Source: Streptomonospora mangrovi (GTDB lineage Bacteria > Actinomycetota > Actinomycetes > Streptosporangiales > Streptosporangiaceae). From it: DNA of 64,000 bases. A model generated the notes under the pieces. That model did no database searches and had not been told where the DNA came from. It was given only the letters and a program-made list of their open reading frames with translations. The translations under genes and the position numbers were made by a program. Of the stretch, positions 46,705-54,611 are shown piece by piece. The DNA lies in assembly GCF_027604915.1 (NCBI RefSeq), contig NZ_JAJAQC010000004.1:186001-250000 (forward strand), written 5' to 3'. How positions within the stretch are numbered: position 1 is the stretch's first letter; each line of letters opens with the position of its first letter.

Positions 46705-46710
46705 TAGGGT
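46705..46710 (+). promoter_or_regulatory. -10 element (TAGGGT), leaderless arginase-family gene
   Basis: TAGGGT ends seven bases before the ATG at 46718; no Shine-Dalgarno sequence separates them. Confidence 0.45.
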
Positions 46711-46717
46711 GGGGTCC

Positions 46718-47551
46718 ATGGTGTGGCAGCGCGACGTCGATCTGGTCATCCCTCTCTGGCAAGGCGCCGACGACCTCCGCGTCGCCGCCGGCGCCGCCGA
46801 ACTCGCCCGCCTGGTCCCCACCAGCACCGGCCGCCTCCACGTCGCCGTCCCCGACGCCCCCCGCCACACCCGCGAGGGCATCCGCAACCTCGACTCCGTC
46901 GCCGACACCCTCCACCGCACCCGCGACCGCCTCGCCCACCGCGACCCCCACCGCGTCCTCACCCTCGGCGGCGACTGCGCCTGCGACATCCCCGCCGTCC
47001 AGCACCTCGCCGCCCGCCACCCCGGCCTCACCCTCTACTGGGTCGACGCCCACGCCGACCTCAACACCCCCCGCACCTCCCCCAGCGGCACCGCCCACGG
47101 CATGGGCCTGCGCGCCCTGCTCGGCGAGGGCCACCCCGACATGACCGGCGCCCCCGCCCGCCCCGCCCTCACCCCCGCCCAGGTCGTCCTCGTGGGCACC
47201 CGCGACCTCGACCCGCCCGAACGCGACCACATCACCGCCCACCGCATCGCCCACCACCACCCCGGCGACCTCGCCCGCCACCCCCACGCCCCCACCGCCG
47301 GCCGCCCCGCCGGCTCACCCGCCTACATCCACCTCGACCTCGACGTCTGCGACCCCGCCGACCTGCCCGCCGTCGGCGTCCCCGCCCCCGGCGGCCCCCG
47401 CCCCCACCACGTCGCCCAGACCCTGGCCGCCATCACCGCCCACCACGACGTCGTGGGCGTGGCCGTCTGCGAGTACGCCCCCGTCCTCGAACACGACCAG
47501 CGCCACGTCACCGCCCTGCTCGCCGCCCTGGACCTCACCGCCCCCGCCTGA
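46718..47551 (+). CDS. Arginase/agmatinase/formiminoglutamase-family hydrolase
   Basis: 277 residues of the ureohydrolase fold. Metal-binding blocks: LTLGGDCACDIPAV (about 85), YWVDAHADLNTP (about 106), and HLDLDVCDPADLP (about 203). The usual first-block His (GGDH) is Cys here, a variant seen in some actinobacterial members. HGM follows the second block as expected. Substrate unknown; neighbours do not help. Very strong C preference at third positions. Confidence 0.82.
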   Translation: MVWQRDVDLVIPLWQGADDLRVAAGAAELARLVPTSTGRLHVAVPDAPRHTREGIRNLDSVADTLHRTRDRLAHRDPHRVLTLGGDCACDIPAVQHLAARHPGLTLYWVDAHADLNTPRTSPSGTAHGMGLRALLGEGHPDMTGAPARPALTPAQVVLVGTRDLDPPERDHITAHRIAHHHPGDLARHPHAPTAGRPAGSPAYIHLDLDVCDPADLPAVGVPAPGGPRPHHVAQTLAAITAHHDVVGVAVCEYAPVLEHDQRHVTALLAALDLTAPA

Positions 47552-47577
47552 GCCCCGCACCCCGCCCGATCAGCCCC

Positions 47578-47583
47578 TATGCT
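47578..47583 (+). promoter_or_regulatory. -10 element (TATGCT), leaderless zinc-finger gene
   Basis: TATGCT ends six bases before the ATG at 47590, giving a separate leaderless promoter for a gene only 38 bp after the arginase-family stop. Confidence 0.5.
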
Positions 47584-47589
47584 GCGGGG

Positions 47590-47793
47590 ATGGACCTGAT
47601 GATCGTGTGCCAAGCCTGCCAGGGCAGCGGCCTGCGGGTCACCGTCGTCGGCTACGGCGGCAGCGACCTCACCGGCGAGATGGTCGTGCCCCGCCGCTGC
47701 CGCGAATGCGACGGCGCGGGCCGCGTCCGCACCAGCGGCTGGACCAGCCGCCCCGACCCCGCCGACGACCCCCCGCCCCCCGACACCCCCTGA
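47590..47793 (+). CDS. 67-residue DnaJ-type double zinc-ribbon protein
   Basis: Two CxxCxGxG units, CQACQGSG (residues 7-14) and CRECDGAG (about 37-44), separated by a strand-forming linker. They match half of the DnaJ central zinc domain and should bind one zinc. There is no J domain. The C-terminus is Asp/Pro-rich and disordered. Related small proteins are unstudied; chaperone-like or RNA-related roles are guesses. Confidence 0.72.
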   Translation: MDLMIVCQACQGSGLRVTVVGYGGSDLTGEMVVPRRCRECDGAGRVRTSGWTSRPDPADDPPPPDTP

Positions 47794-47802
47794 CCCTGGG
47801 GC

Positions 47803-48822
47803 CTAGTCCAGCCGCAGCCACCCCGTCCGCACCCGCCAGTGCCGCCCCGACCGCAGGTGCGCAACCACCGCCCGCTCCAGCCGCGTCCGCTGCGGCACCG
47901 CCTCCACCTCCACCCGCGGCCGCCAGAACACGAACCGGAACACGTCGGCGTCACCCGACACCTCCCGCTCCTCCTCCACCAGCGTGAACCGCCGCTGGAA
48001 CGCCACGATGTTGGAGGACTCCGGCAGGTACTCCGCCAACTGCGGGTCCAGCAGCCACGACGAGCACGACGCCAACGGGTAGTCCACCCCCAAGTGCGCG
48101 CGGAAGAACCCCCGCGCCCGCCCCAGCGACTCCCCCACCCGCGCCGCGTCCAGCCGACCCATCACCGGGATGTGCAGCCGCAGCACCGGCGCCCCCCACG
48201 CCCACTCCGGCCCCCGCCGCGCCGCCTCCTCACGCGGATACCACGCCACCGGCCCCTCCGCACCCGCCCGGTTCGGCTCGTACTGCAACCGCCCCAACTC
48301 ATAGAGCCCGCCGCGGAAGTGCAGCGCCATCCACGTCGACGTCTCCAACCCCAGCCGCCCGTACATGGTGCGCGTCTGGGCCACATGCCGCCCGGTGTCG
48401 GCCACCGTCGCCGCCGACACCTCCTCCGGCACCCCGTGTGCCGCGTGATGGGCCCGCAGCAGCGGCACCGCCGCCGCCAGCGCCACCAGCACCGCGCACC
48501 GCACCCGCACGTCCGCCGCCTCCACCAGCACCGGCCAGTCGCGCCACTCCCGCCGCCCCCGCGCCAGGTCGTCGGCCAACCGGGCATACATCCGCTCCAC
48601 CACCCACAGCAGCTCCACCGGCCACCCCGCGTCCGGCCACGCCGCCACCAGCTCCTCGGCATCACCCGGCGCCAGCCCCAGCGGCGCCACCGCCGCCCGC
48701 GCCCGCTCCGGCGGCGCCACCGGCACCCCGCCCTCGGGCAGCGGCAGGTCCGCGGCCTCCTCCAGCCACACCCGAACCGCCTCGCCCAACCCGAACCGTC
48801 GTGTCACCGCAGCAGCGTCCAT
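47803..48822 (-). CDS. Acyltransferase-domain protein with NAT-like N-terminal domain
   Basis: 339 residues. An N-terminal helical part (GEAVRVWLEEAADLPLPEGG to AVPLLRAHHAAHG) and a C-terminal GNAT-like half: RLGLETSTWMALHFRGGLYE, VLRLHIPVMGRLDAARVGES, YPLASCSSWLLDPQLAEYLP. The pattern fits the NAT_N/GNAT_C pair annotated as acyltransferase-domain proteins in actinobacteria; the reaction is unknown. ATG 48822. Convergent with the zinc-ribbon gene at 10 bp, and divergent from the AMP ligase, which may use or share acyl-CoA. Confidence 0.68.
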   Translation of the reverse strand: MDAAAVTRRFGLGEAVRVWLEEAADLPLPEGGVPVAPPERARAAVAPLGLAPGDAEELVAAWPDAGWPVELLWVVERMYARLADDLARGRREWRDWPVLVEAADVRVRCAVLVALAAAVPLLRAHHAAHGVPEEVSAATVADTGRHVAQTRTMYGRLGLETSTWMALHFRGGLYELGRLQYEPNRAGAEGPVAWYPREEAARRGPEWAWGAPVLRLHIPVMGRLDAARVGESLGRARGFFRAHLGVDYPLASCSSWLLDPQLAEYLPESSNIVAFQRRFTLVEEEREVSGDADVFRFVFWRPRVEVEAVPQRTRLERAVVAHLRSGRHWRVRTGWLRLD

Positions 48823-48980
48823 GCCCCCATCCTGGCGACCCCGCCGCACCGCCGCCACACCACCCCCGCACCCCGTGAGACCTGCGTCGCCCGCTCCAGA
48901 GGCGACCATCACACACAGGGACATACTCTGGTACGAGACCGCACAACCCGCCCGACCACCGGACAAGGGGACCACCACCG

Positions 48981-50594
48981 ATGCCCGACCCGGCGCAGCA
49001 CGTCCGCGACTGGCTGGCCGCCTACGACAGCCCCACCGCCGCCGTAGCCCACCTGCTGTGCGAGCGCCACCCCCGCGACCGCGTCGCCCTCACCGAGATC
49101 GGCCCCGACCTCGACTCCCGCGACCTCACCTACGGCGAACTCGCCGACCGCTCCGCCGCGCTCGCCGCCGGCATGGCCGCCGCGGGCATCGGCCGCGGCG
49201 ACCACGTGGCCACCCTCCTGGACAAAGGCACCGACCTCGCCGTCACCGCCCTGGCCGTCTGGCGCCTGGGCGCCGTCCACGTCCCCCTCCTCACCGCCTT
49301 CGCCCCCACCGCCATCGCCCACCGCCTCGCCCACCCCGCCGCCAAACTCGTGGTCTGCGACGACGACCAGCGCGCCAAACTCGAGTCCGCCCCCGGCCGC
49401 CTCATCGCCACCACCGGCCCCACCGCCCACCCCGGCGACCACACCCTGGAGTCCCTCACCGCCCTGGGCGCCGGCGCACCGCCCCCGCGCCCCGCCGCCG
49501 TCGGCGGCAGCGCACCCTTCCTCCTCCTGCACACCTCCGGCGCCGCCGGCGGCGCCCGCGCCATCCCCGTCCCCGTACGCGCCCTGGCCGCCTTCCACGC
49601 CTACCACCACTACGGCCTCGACGTGGACGCCGACGACGTCTACTGGAACACCGCCGACCCCAGCGGCACCTACGGCCTCTACCACGGCCTCATCTCACCC
49701 CTGCTCGCCGGCCACCGCACCCTGCACCTGCGCGCCGGCTTCGACCCCGAACTCACCCTCGACGTGCTGGCCACCTACGAGGTCACCAACCTCGCCGCCT
49801 CACCCACCGTCTACCGCACCCTGCGCGCCACCCTGAAGACCATGCCGCCCGAGATCGCCGTACGCCGCCTCTCCAGCGCCGGCGAACCCCTCAGCGCCGA
49901 CGTCGTCGACTGGGCCGCCGACGCCTTCGGTGTCGCCGTGCGCGACCACTACGGCCAGACCGAACTGGGCATGTGCGTGGGCCACCCCAACCACCCCGGC
50001 CTCACCGACGAACCCGCCCCCGACTCCCTGGGCATCGCCCTGCCCGGCTGGACGGTCACCGTGCTGGAGCCCGTCGCCGACGAGGAGGCGCCCCCCGGCG
50101 CCTTCGGCCGCATCGCCGTCGACACCAAGGCCAGCCCCCTCATGTGGTTCACCGGCTACGCCGACGCCCCCACCGCCACCGCCGCGCGGTTCACCCCCGA
50201 CGGCCGCTGGTACCTCACCGGCGACACCGGCACCCGCGACCGCCAGGAGCGGCTGTACTTCGCCTCCCGCGACGACGACGCCATCCTCACCTCCGGCTAC
50301 CGCATCGGCCCCTTCGACGTGGAGTCGGCCCTGCTGGAGCACCCGGCCGTGGCCGAGGCCGCCGTCTACGGCGTGCCCGACGACCTGCACGGTCAACTGG
50401 TGGCCGCCACCGTGGTGCTGCACGAGGGGCTTGAGGGCGACGACCGGCTCGCCGAGGAGCTGCGCGAAACCGTGCGCACCCGCTTCGCCGCGCACGCCTA
50501 CCCCCGCCGCATCACCTTCGCCGACCACCTGCCGCGCAGCCCCTCGGGCAAGATCCGCCGCACCCGCCTGGCCCCGCCGCCGCCCCGCGCCTGA
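48981..50594 (+). CDS. AMP-forming acyl-CoA synthetase-like ligase with altered P-loop
   Basis: 537 residues, ANL superfamily. A5 DHYGQTELGMCVGHPN, A7 WYLTGDTGTRDRQ, A8 GYRIGPFDVESALLEHPAVA and the A10 Lys in PRSPSGKIRRTRL are intact, and the spacing resembles medium-chain acyl-CoA synthetases. The A3 phosphate loop reads LLLHTSGAAGGARAIPV where TSGTTGxPK is expected, so the Thr and Lys contacts to ATP are missing. It may be slow, use another route for ATP, or have lost activity. ATG 48981. The upstream region is shared with the divergent acyltransferase-like gene. Confidence 0.85.
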   Translation: MPDPAQHVRDWLAAYDSPTAAVAHLLCERHPRDRVALTEIGPDLDSRDLTYGELADRSAALAAGMAAAGIGRGDHVATLLDKGTDLAVTALAVWRLGAVHVPLLTAFAPTAIAHRLAHPAAKLVVCDDDQRAKLESAPGRLIATTGPTAHPGDHTLESLTALGAGAPPPRPAAVGGSAPFLLLHTSGAAGGARAIPVPVRALAAFHAYHHYGLDVDADDVYWNTADPSGTYGLYHGLISPLLAGHRTLHLRAGFDPELTLDVLATYEVTNLAASPTVYRTLRATLKTMPPEIAVRRLSSAGEPLSADVVDWAADAFGVAVRDHYGQTELGMCVGHPNHPGLTDEPAPDSLGIALPGWTVTVLEPVADEEAPPGAFGRIAVDTKASPLMWFTGYADAPTATAARFTPDGRWYLTGDTGTRDRQERLYFASRDDDAILTSGYRIGPFDVESALLEHPAVAEAAVYGVPDDLHGQLVAATVVLHEGLEGDDRLAEELRETVRTRFAAHAYPRRITFADHLPRSPSGKIRRTRLAPPPPRA

Positions 50595-50687
50595 GCCCCG
50601 GCGCACCGGGCGCGGACCGTGGCCGCGAACTGGCCCGGCGGGCCGCGGGCGGCGTACCGTGTGGGGCCGGCCGGTCAGGCGGAGCGG

Positions 50688-50993
50688 TCAGCTCCGGGGC
50701 AGCGCCTCGGCCGCCAGCGCGTCGATCCGCGCGGCCATGTCCAGGTCGGCCCGGGTGATCCCGCCGGCGGCGTGGGTCGTCTGGTGGAAGGTGACCGTGG
50801 TGTAGCGGATGTCGATGTCGGGGTGGTGGTCGACCTCCTCGGCGGCGCGGGCCACGGCGGTGACCAGGTGGATGCCGCTGATGAAGTCGGGCATCTCCAC
50901 ACTGCGCCGCAGCGCCCCCGCCTCGCGGTCCCACTCCCAGCCCTCCAGGCCCGCCAGGCCCTCGGTGATCTGCTCCTCGCTCAGCAGCGCCAT
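50688..50993 (-). CDS. phhB: Pterin-4a-carbinolamine dehydratase
   Basis: 101 residues, full length. Core signature: AARAAEEVDHHPDIDIRY with the catalytic His pair, and VTFHQTTHAAGGITRADLD. Dehydrates 4a-hydroxytetrahydropterin during cofactor recycling; no aromatic amino-acid hydroxylase is nearby, so it may be a stand-alone or moonlighting copy. ATG 50993 has GAGGAG eight bases upstream; an in-frame GTG at 50999 is possible. Confidence 0.92.
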   Translation of the reverse strand: MALLSEEQITEGLAGLEGWEWDREAGALRRSVEMPDFISGIHLVTAVARAAEEVDHHPDIDIRYTTVTFHQTTHAAGGITRADLDMAARIDALAAEALPRS

Positions 50994-51115
50994 CGCCACA
51001 TCTCCTCACCTTGGTGTGCGGTCTCGCGTTGGCCGTCCTACCGCACCGCAGCGCGCGCCAACCGCGCTGGGGCGCGCCGGTGTGCCGCGCGGCGGCGCTC
51101 GGGAAGGATGACCGC

Positions 51116-51350
51116 ATGGCGGAGTCCTTTATGCCCGGCGGCTCGCAAAGCGGAGTGGTCCGCGTCGGCGACGCGGTCCACCGCCCCCCGGGCGCCCGCG
51201 GCGCCTTCGCGCGCGCTCCTTCGGCTGCTGGAGGACAGGGGCTGGCCCGGCGCTCCCCGGTACCGGGGGATGGACGGTCGCGGGCGCGACGTCCTGGCCT
51301 TCGTGCCCGGCCACGTCGCGTGGGATGAGACGAGCGCCTTTACGCCGTAG
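51116..51350 (+). pseudogene. Frameshifted, truncated aminoglycoside-phosphotransferase-family gene
   Basis: ATG 51116 (after AAGGA) starts MAESFMPGGSQSGVVRVGDA, the beginning of the phosphotransferase/kinase-like family. The homologous sequence then continues in a different frame from about 51215 (RALLRLLEDRGWPGAPRYRG, GRDVLAFVPGHVAWDE) and stops at 51350. At least one frameshift and loss of everything after about residue 75, including the catalytic HGD loop, mark it as dead. Sequence error could explain the shift but not the truncation. Confidence 0.7.
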
Positions 51351-51446
51351 ATTCCTTATGTCCGATCAGCCGAGGCGGTGGCCAAGGATCCAACGGGGCA
51401 CCGGAGCGGGGCGGAGACCCCGCCGGCATCACCTCGCCGGCAACGG

Positions 51447-52286
51447 CTACGCCTGGTCGTCGGGGTCCATCGGGACTCCGCCCGGCGGGTAGTCGTCCTC
51501 GTCCAGCTCCACCGACGGCACGTCGCTGCCGCTGGGCGACACCGACGGCCCGCCCGGCGACGGGGTGGGCAGGGGCTGGTCGCCGTCCTCATCGGGGGTG
51601 GTCCCCTCCCCCGTGGGCGTGGGCGCCTCGGTGGGCGGCTGGGATCCGGGGGTGAAGGAGGGCGGCGGGTCCGGGGACTGCCCGGCCCTCGGCGCCACGG
51701 TCTGCAAGAGCAGGAACAGCACCACCATCAGCACGCCGAACAGCAGCAGCACCAGCAGCAGGGCCGCCACCACGGTCCAGTTGGGGTGCGCCGCCGCGGC
51801 CGCCCCCGGCGGGGAGCGCCGCAGCCCCACGGCCCGCGACCACACCGAGCCCGCCGGCCGGCCCCCGCGCCCGGCCCAGTAGGGCGCATAGGCCGGGGCC
51901 GCCTCGGCCCCACCGCCCGCACCGCCCTTACCGGCGGCACCGAGCCCGCCCGCCGCCCCGGCCCCCGCTATGCCCACCGGCGCCAGGAACGCCTCCGCGC
52001 CGCTGCCCTGCCCCTCCCGCACGGCCACCCACACCGCCGCCGTGCCCGTCAGGTTGGACCCGGCCACCCGGGGGGCGCCGGGCACGCCCGCGCCCTTGCG
52101 CACCGCCGCGCGGAAGCGGTCGCGCGCCGCCGGGTCGGCCGCCGCGCCCGCGCTGAGCATGGCCACGGTGACCCCGCGCCCGCGCGCGTCGCTCCCCCGG
52201 TAGACGACCCCCTCGGCACGGGAGCTGACCCGCTCGCTCAGCCGGAACGGCCCGAGCTGGCGCGGATCCTCCTCTGCCAGCGGCAC
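51447..52286 (-). CDS. Single-pass membrane protein with degenerate kinase N-lobe
   Basis: 279 residues. Residues about 8-95 resemble the N-lobe of actinobacterial Ser/Thr kinases (LGPFRLSERVSSRAEGVVYR, FRAAVRKGAGVPGAPRVAGS) but lack the glycine loop and the VAxK lysine (VTVAML). No catalytic C-lobe exists. A strong membrane helix (VVAALLLVLLLFGVLMVVLF) is near residues 170-190, and the remaining 85 residues outside are Pro/Thr/Glu-rich. Possibly a pseudokinase-like sensor or wall-proximal protein. GTG 52286 follows GAGGAGGG by eight bases. Divergent from the MoxR operon, sharing 160 bp. Confidence 0.7.
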   Translation of the reverse strand: MPLAEEDPRQLGPFRLSERVSSRAEGVVYRGSDARGRGVTVAMLSAGAAADPAARDRFRAAVRKGAGVPGAPRVAGSNLTGTAAVWVAVREGQGSGAEAFLAPVGIAGAGAAGGLGAAGKGGAGGGAEAAPAYAPYWAGRGGRPAGSVWSRAVGLRRSPPGAAAAAHPNWTVVAALLLVLLLFGVLMVVLFLLLQTVAPRAGQSPDPPPSFTPGSQPPTEAPTPTGEGTTPDEDGDQPLPTPSPGGPSVSPSGSDVPSVELDEDDYPPGGVPMDPDDQA

Positions 52287-52444
52287 GGCGAAGCCCTCCT
52301 CGCGCTTGTCGCAACATCCACACCAATGCCCCGACACGACCGGTTCCTCACGGCGCGAACGGGTAGCATCGCCGGTGCGTGACCATCAACGTACCCGGCG
52401 GCGGAGCACAGGCGTATCCCGCCGCCCGCGGAAAGGCGGGAGAC

Positions 52445-53524
52445 ATGCCGGACACCGATGCCGCTGCCGGGCACGACGACGGCCCCGAGCCGCGCCGGCG
52501 CGGGGCGGCGGAGTCCACCGGCGAGCCCACCCGGCTGCTGCGCGCCGCCCTCCAGGAGGTCTCCACCGTCATCGTCGGCCAGGACCAGATGGTCGAACGC
52601 ACCATGGTCGCGCTCATCGCCCGCGGCCACTGCCTGCTCGAAGGCGTCCCCGGCATCGCCAAGACCCTGGCGGTGTCCACCCTGGCCAAGGTCACCGGCG
52701 GCTCCTTCTCCCGCGTGCAGTTCACCCCCGACCTCGTGCCCTCCGACATCGTGGGCACCCGCATCTACCGCCCCTCCGCCGAGCGGTTCGACGTCGAACT
52801 GGGTCCCGTCTTCGCCAACTTCGTGCTGGCCGACGAGATCAACCGCGCCCCCGCCAAGGTCCAGTCGGCACTGCTGGAGGTCATGGCCGAAAAGCAGGTC
52901 TCCCTGGGCGGCACCACCTACCCCCTGCCCGACCCCTTCGTCGTCATCGCCACCCAGAACCCCGTGGAGTCCGAGGGCGTCTACCCTCTGCCCGAGGCCC
53001 AGCGCGACCGGTTCCTGATGAAGGTCGTGGTGCCCCACCCGCGCGCGCACGAGGAGATGGAGATCCTGCGCCGCATGAGCACCAGCCCGCCCGAACCCCA
53101 CCAGGTCCTCGACCCCGTCACCCTGCTGGAGTTGCAGCGCGACGCCGAGCGGGTCCACGTCCACCAGCTCATCGCCGACTACGTCGTGCGCCTGGTCATG
53201 GCCACCCGCGAACCCGAGAACTACGGCGTGCCCGAACTCCGCCGCGTCCTGGAGGTCGGCGCCAGCCCCCGCGCCACCCTGGGCCTGGTCGCCGCCGCCC
53301 GCGCGCTGGCCCTCATCCGCGGCCGCGACTACGTCCTGCCCGAGGACGTCCGCGTGCTGGCCCGCGACATCGTGGCCCACCGCCTCGTGCTCACCTTCGA
53401 CGCCCTGGCCGACGGCGTCACCACCACCCAGATCGTCGACCGGGTGCTTGCCACCGTCCCCCCGCCCCGCGTCATCTGGGACGACCCGCCCGGCGGCGAC
53501 CCCGCCGCCGTGGCCGCCCGGTAG
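52445..53524 (+). CDS. MoxR-family AAA+ ATPase
   Basis: 359 residues. Walker A in LLEGVPGIAKTLAVSTLAK, Walker B FVLADEINRAPAKVQSALLE, sensor 1 VIATQNPVESEGVYPLPEAQ with Arg finger in RDRF. MoxR proteins act as chaperone-like activators with VWA partners, here encoded two and three genes downstream. ATG 52445 has AAAGG at eight bases; an in-frame GTG at 52379 is nine bases after TAGCAT (52364-52369) and could be a near-leaderless longer form. Confidence 0.92.
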   Translation: MPDTDAAAGHDDGPEPRRRGAAESTGEPTRLLRAALQEVSTVIVGQDQMVERTMVALIARGHCLLEGVPGIAKTLAVSTLAKVTGGSFSRVQFTPDLVPSDIVGTRIYRPSAERFDVELGPVFANFVLADEINRAPAKVQSALLEVMAEKQVSLGGTTYPLPDPFVVIATQNPVESEGVYPLPEAQRDRFLMKVVVPHPRAHEEMEILRRMSTSPPEPHQVLDPVTLLELQRDAERVHVHQLIADYVVRLVMATREPENYGVPELRRVLEVGASPRATLGLVAAARALALIRGRDYVLPEDVRVLARDIVAHRLVLTFDALADGVTTTQIVDRVLATVPPPRVIWDDPPGGDPAAVAAR

Positions 53525-53533
53525 GCACCCGCC

Positions 53534-54511
53534 ATGGCCGAGCGCTACGTCGCACCGGGCTTCGACCCCCGCATGCACGCCGCCCTGCACCGCCTGGACC
53601 TGCGCGTCATCCGCCGACTGGAGGGCCTGCTGCACGGCGAGCACCTGGGGTTGCGCGCCGGCCCCGGCAGCGAACCCGCCGAGGCCCGCATGTACCAGCC
53701 CGGCGAGGACGACGTCCGCATGATGGACTGGTCGGTCACCGCCCGCACCACCCACCCCCACGTGCGCGACCTGGTCGCCGACCGCGAACTGGAGAGCTGG
53801 ACCCTGCTGGACCTCTCGGCCAGCATGGACTTCGGCACCGTCCGCGAGCAAAAGCGCGAGATCGCCATCGGCGCCCTGGCCGCCGTCACCGTCCTCACCC
53901 AGCGCGTGGGCGACCGCTTCGGCGCGCACTTCCTGCACCGGGGCCGGCTGCGCCGCTGGCCCGCCCGCTCGGGCAAGGCCGCCCTGATGGCGCTGCTGTC
54001 CACCGTGGCCGCCGCGCCCCCCAGCGGCCCCGCGCCGCCCGGCGGCGCCACCCTCGCCGACGCCGTGGACGACCTCGCCCGCGCGCGCGGGCGGCGCGGC
54101 CTGCGCGTGGTCATCTCCGACTTCCTCGACACCCCGCCCGACTCCGGCCCCGCCGCGCCCGCCACCTGGGAGCGGCCGCTGCGCAGCCTGGCCGGACGCC
54201 ACCAGGTCCTGGCGGTGGAGATCCTGGACCCCCGCGAACTCGACCTGCCCGACATAGGATTGGTCACGATGGAGGATCCCGAGACCGGGCGCACCCGCGA
54301 GGTCCGCCTCACCCCCAGGGTGCGGGCGGACTACCGCCAGGCGGCCCAGGCCCAGCGCGCCGCCGTGCGCGCCGGACTGCGCCGCTGCGGCGTGCCCCAC
54401 CTGGTGCTGCGCACCGACCGCGACTGGGTCGTCGACATGGCCCGGTTCGTGATCGAGCAGCGCCGCACCGCCCACCGCCTGGCCCGCCACACACCGGCGG
54501 TGCCGCGCTGA
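53534..54511 (+). CDS. DUF58-domain protein
   Basis: 325 residues. DUF58 signature EARMYQPGEDDVRMMDWSVT (about 52-71) and the VWA-like strand ESWTLLDLSASMDFGTVREQ. It starts ten bases after moxR. No transmembrane helix, so it is cytosolic. In MoxR operons DUF58 proteins are thought to be a client or adaptor between the ATPase and the VWA membrane protein. Confidence 0.9.
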   Translation: MAERYVAPGFDPRMHAALHRLDLRVIRRLEGLLHGEHLGLRAGPGSEPAEARMYQPGEDDVRMMDWSVTARTTHPHVRDLVADRELESWTLLDLSASMDFGTVREQKREIAIGALAAVTVLTQRVGDRFGAHFLHRGRLRRWPARSGKAALMALLSTVAAAPPSGPAPPGGATLADAVDDLARARGRRGLRVVISDFLDTPPDSGPAAPATWERPLRSLAGRHQVLAVEILDPRELDLPDIGLVTMEDPETGRTREVRLTPRVRADYRQAAQAQRAAVRAGLRRCGVPHLVLRTDRDWVVDMARFVIEQRRTAHRLARHTPAVPR

Positions 54512-54611
54512 AGCGATCCCGCGGGGGGCGCGCCGCCGCGGCCCCCGCCGCCCGACCGCACCCGCGCGCCGCGCGGCAGGACCCACGCAGGCAGGCAGAA
54601 AGGACGACCGG

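Noticed and set aside
37187-50594. Secondary-metabolite cluster suggested by PabAB, ligase, methyltransferase and acetyltransferases
   Set aside because: Genes face different ways, have separate promoters, and no synthase or carrier protein is present.
36975-51420. Dispersed GGGGCACCGG motif in several intergenic gaps (near 36980, 40850, 51400)
   Set aside because: The shared stretch is only about ten bases, expected by chance at this GC content.
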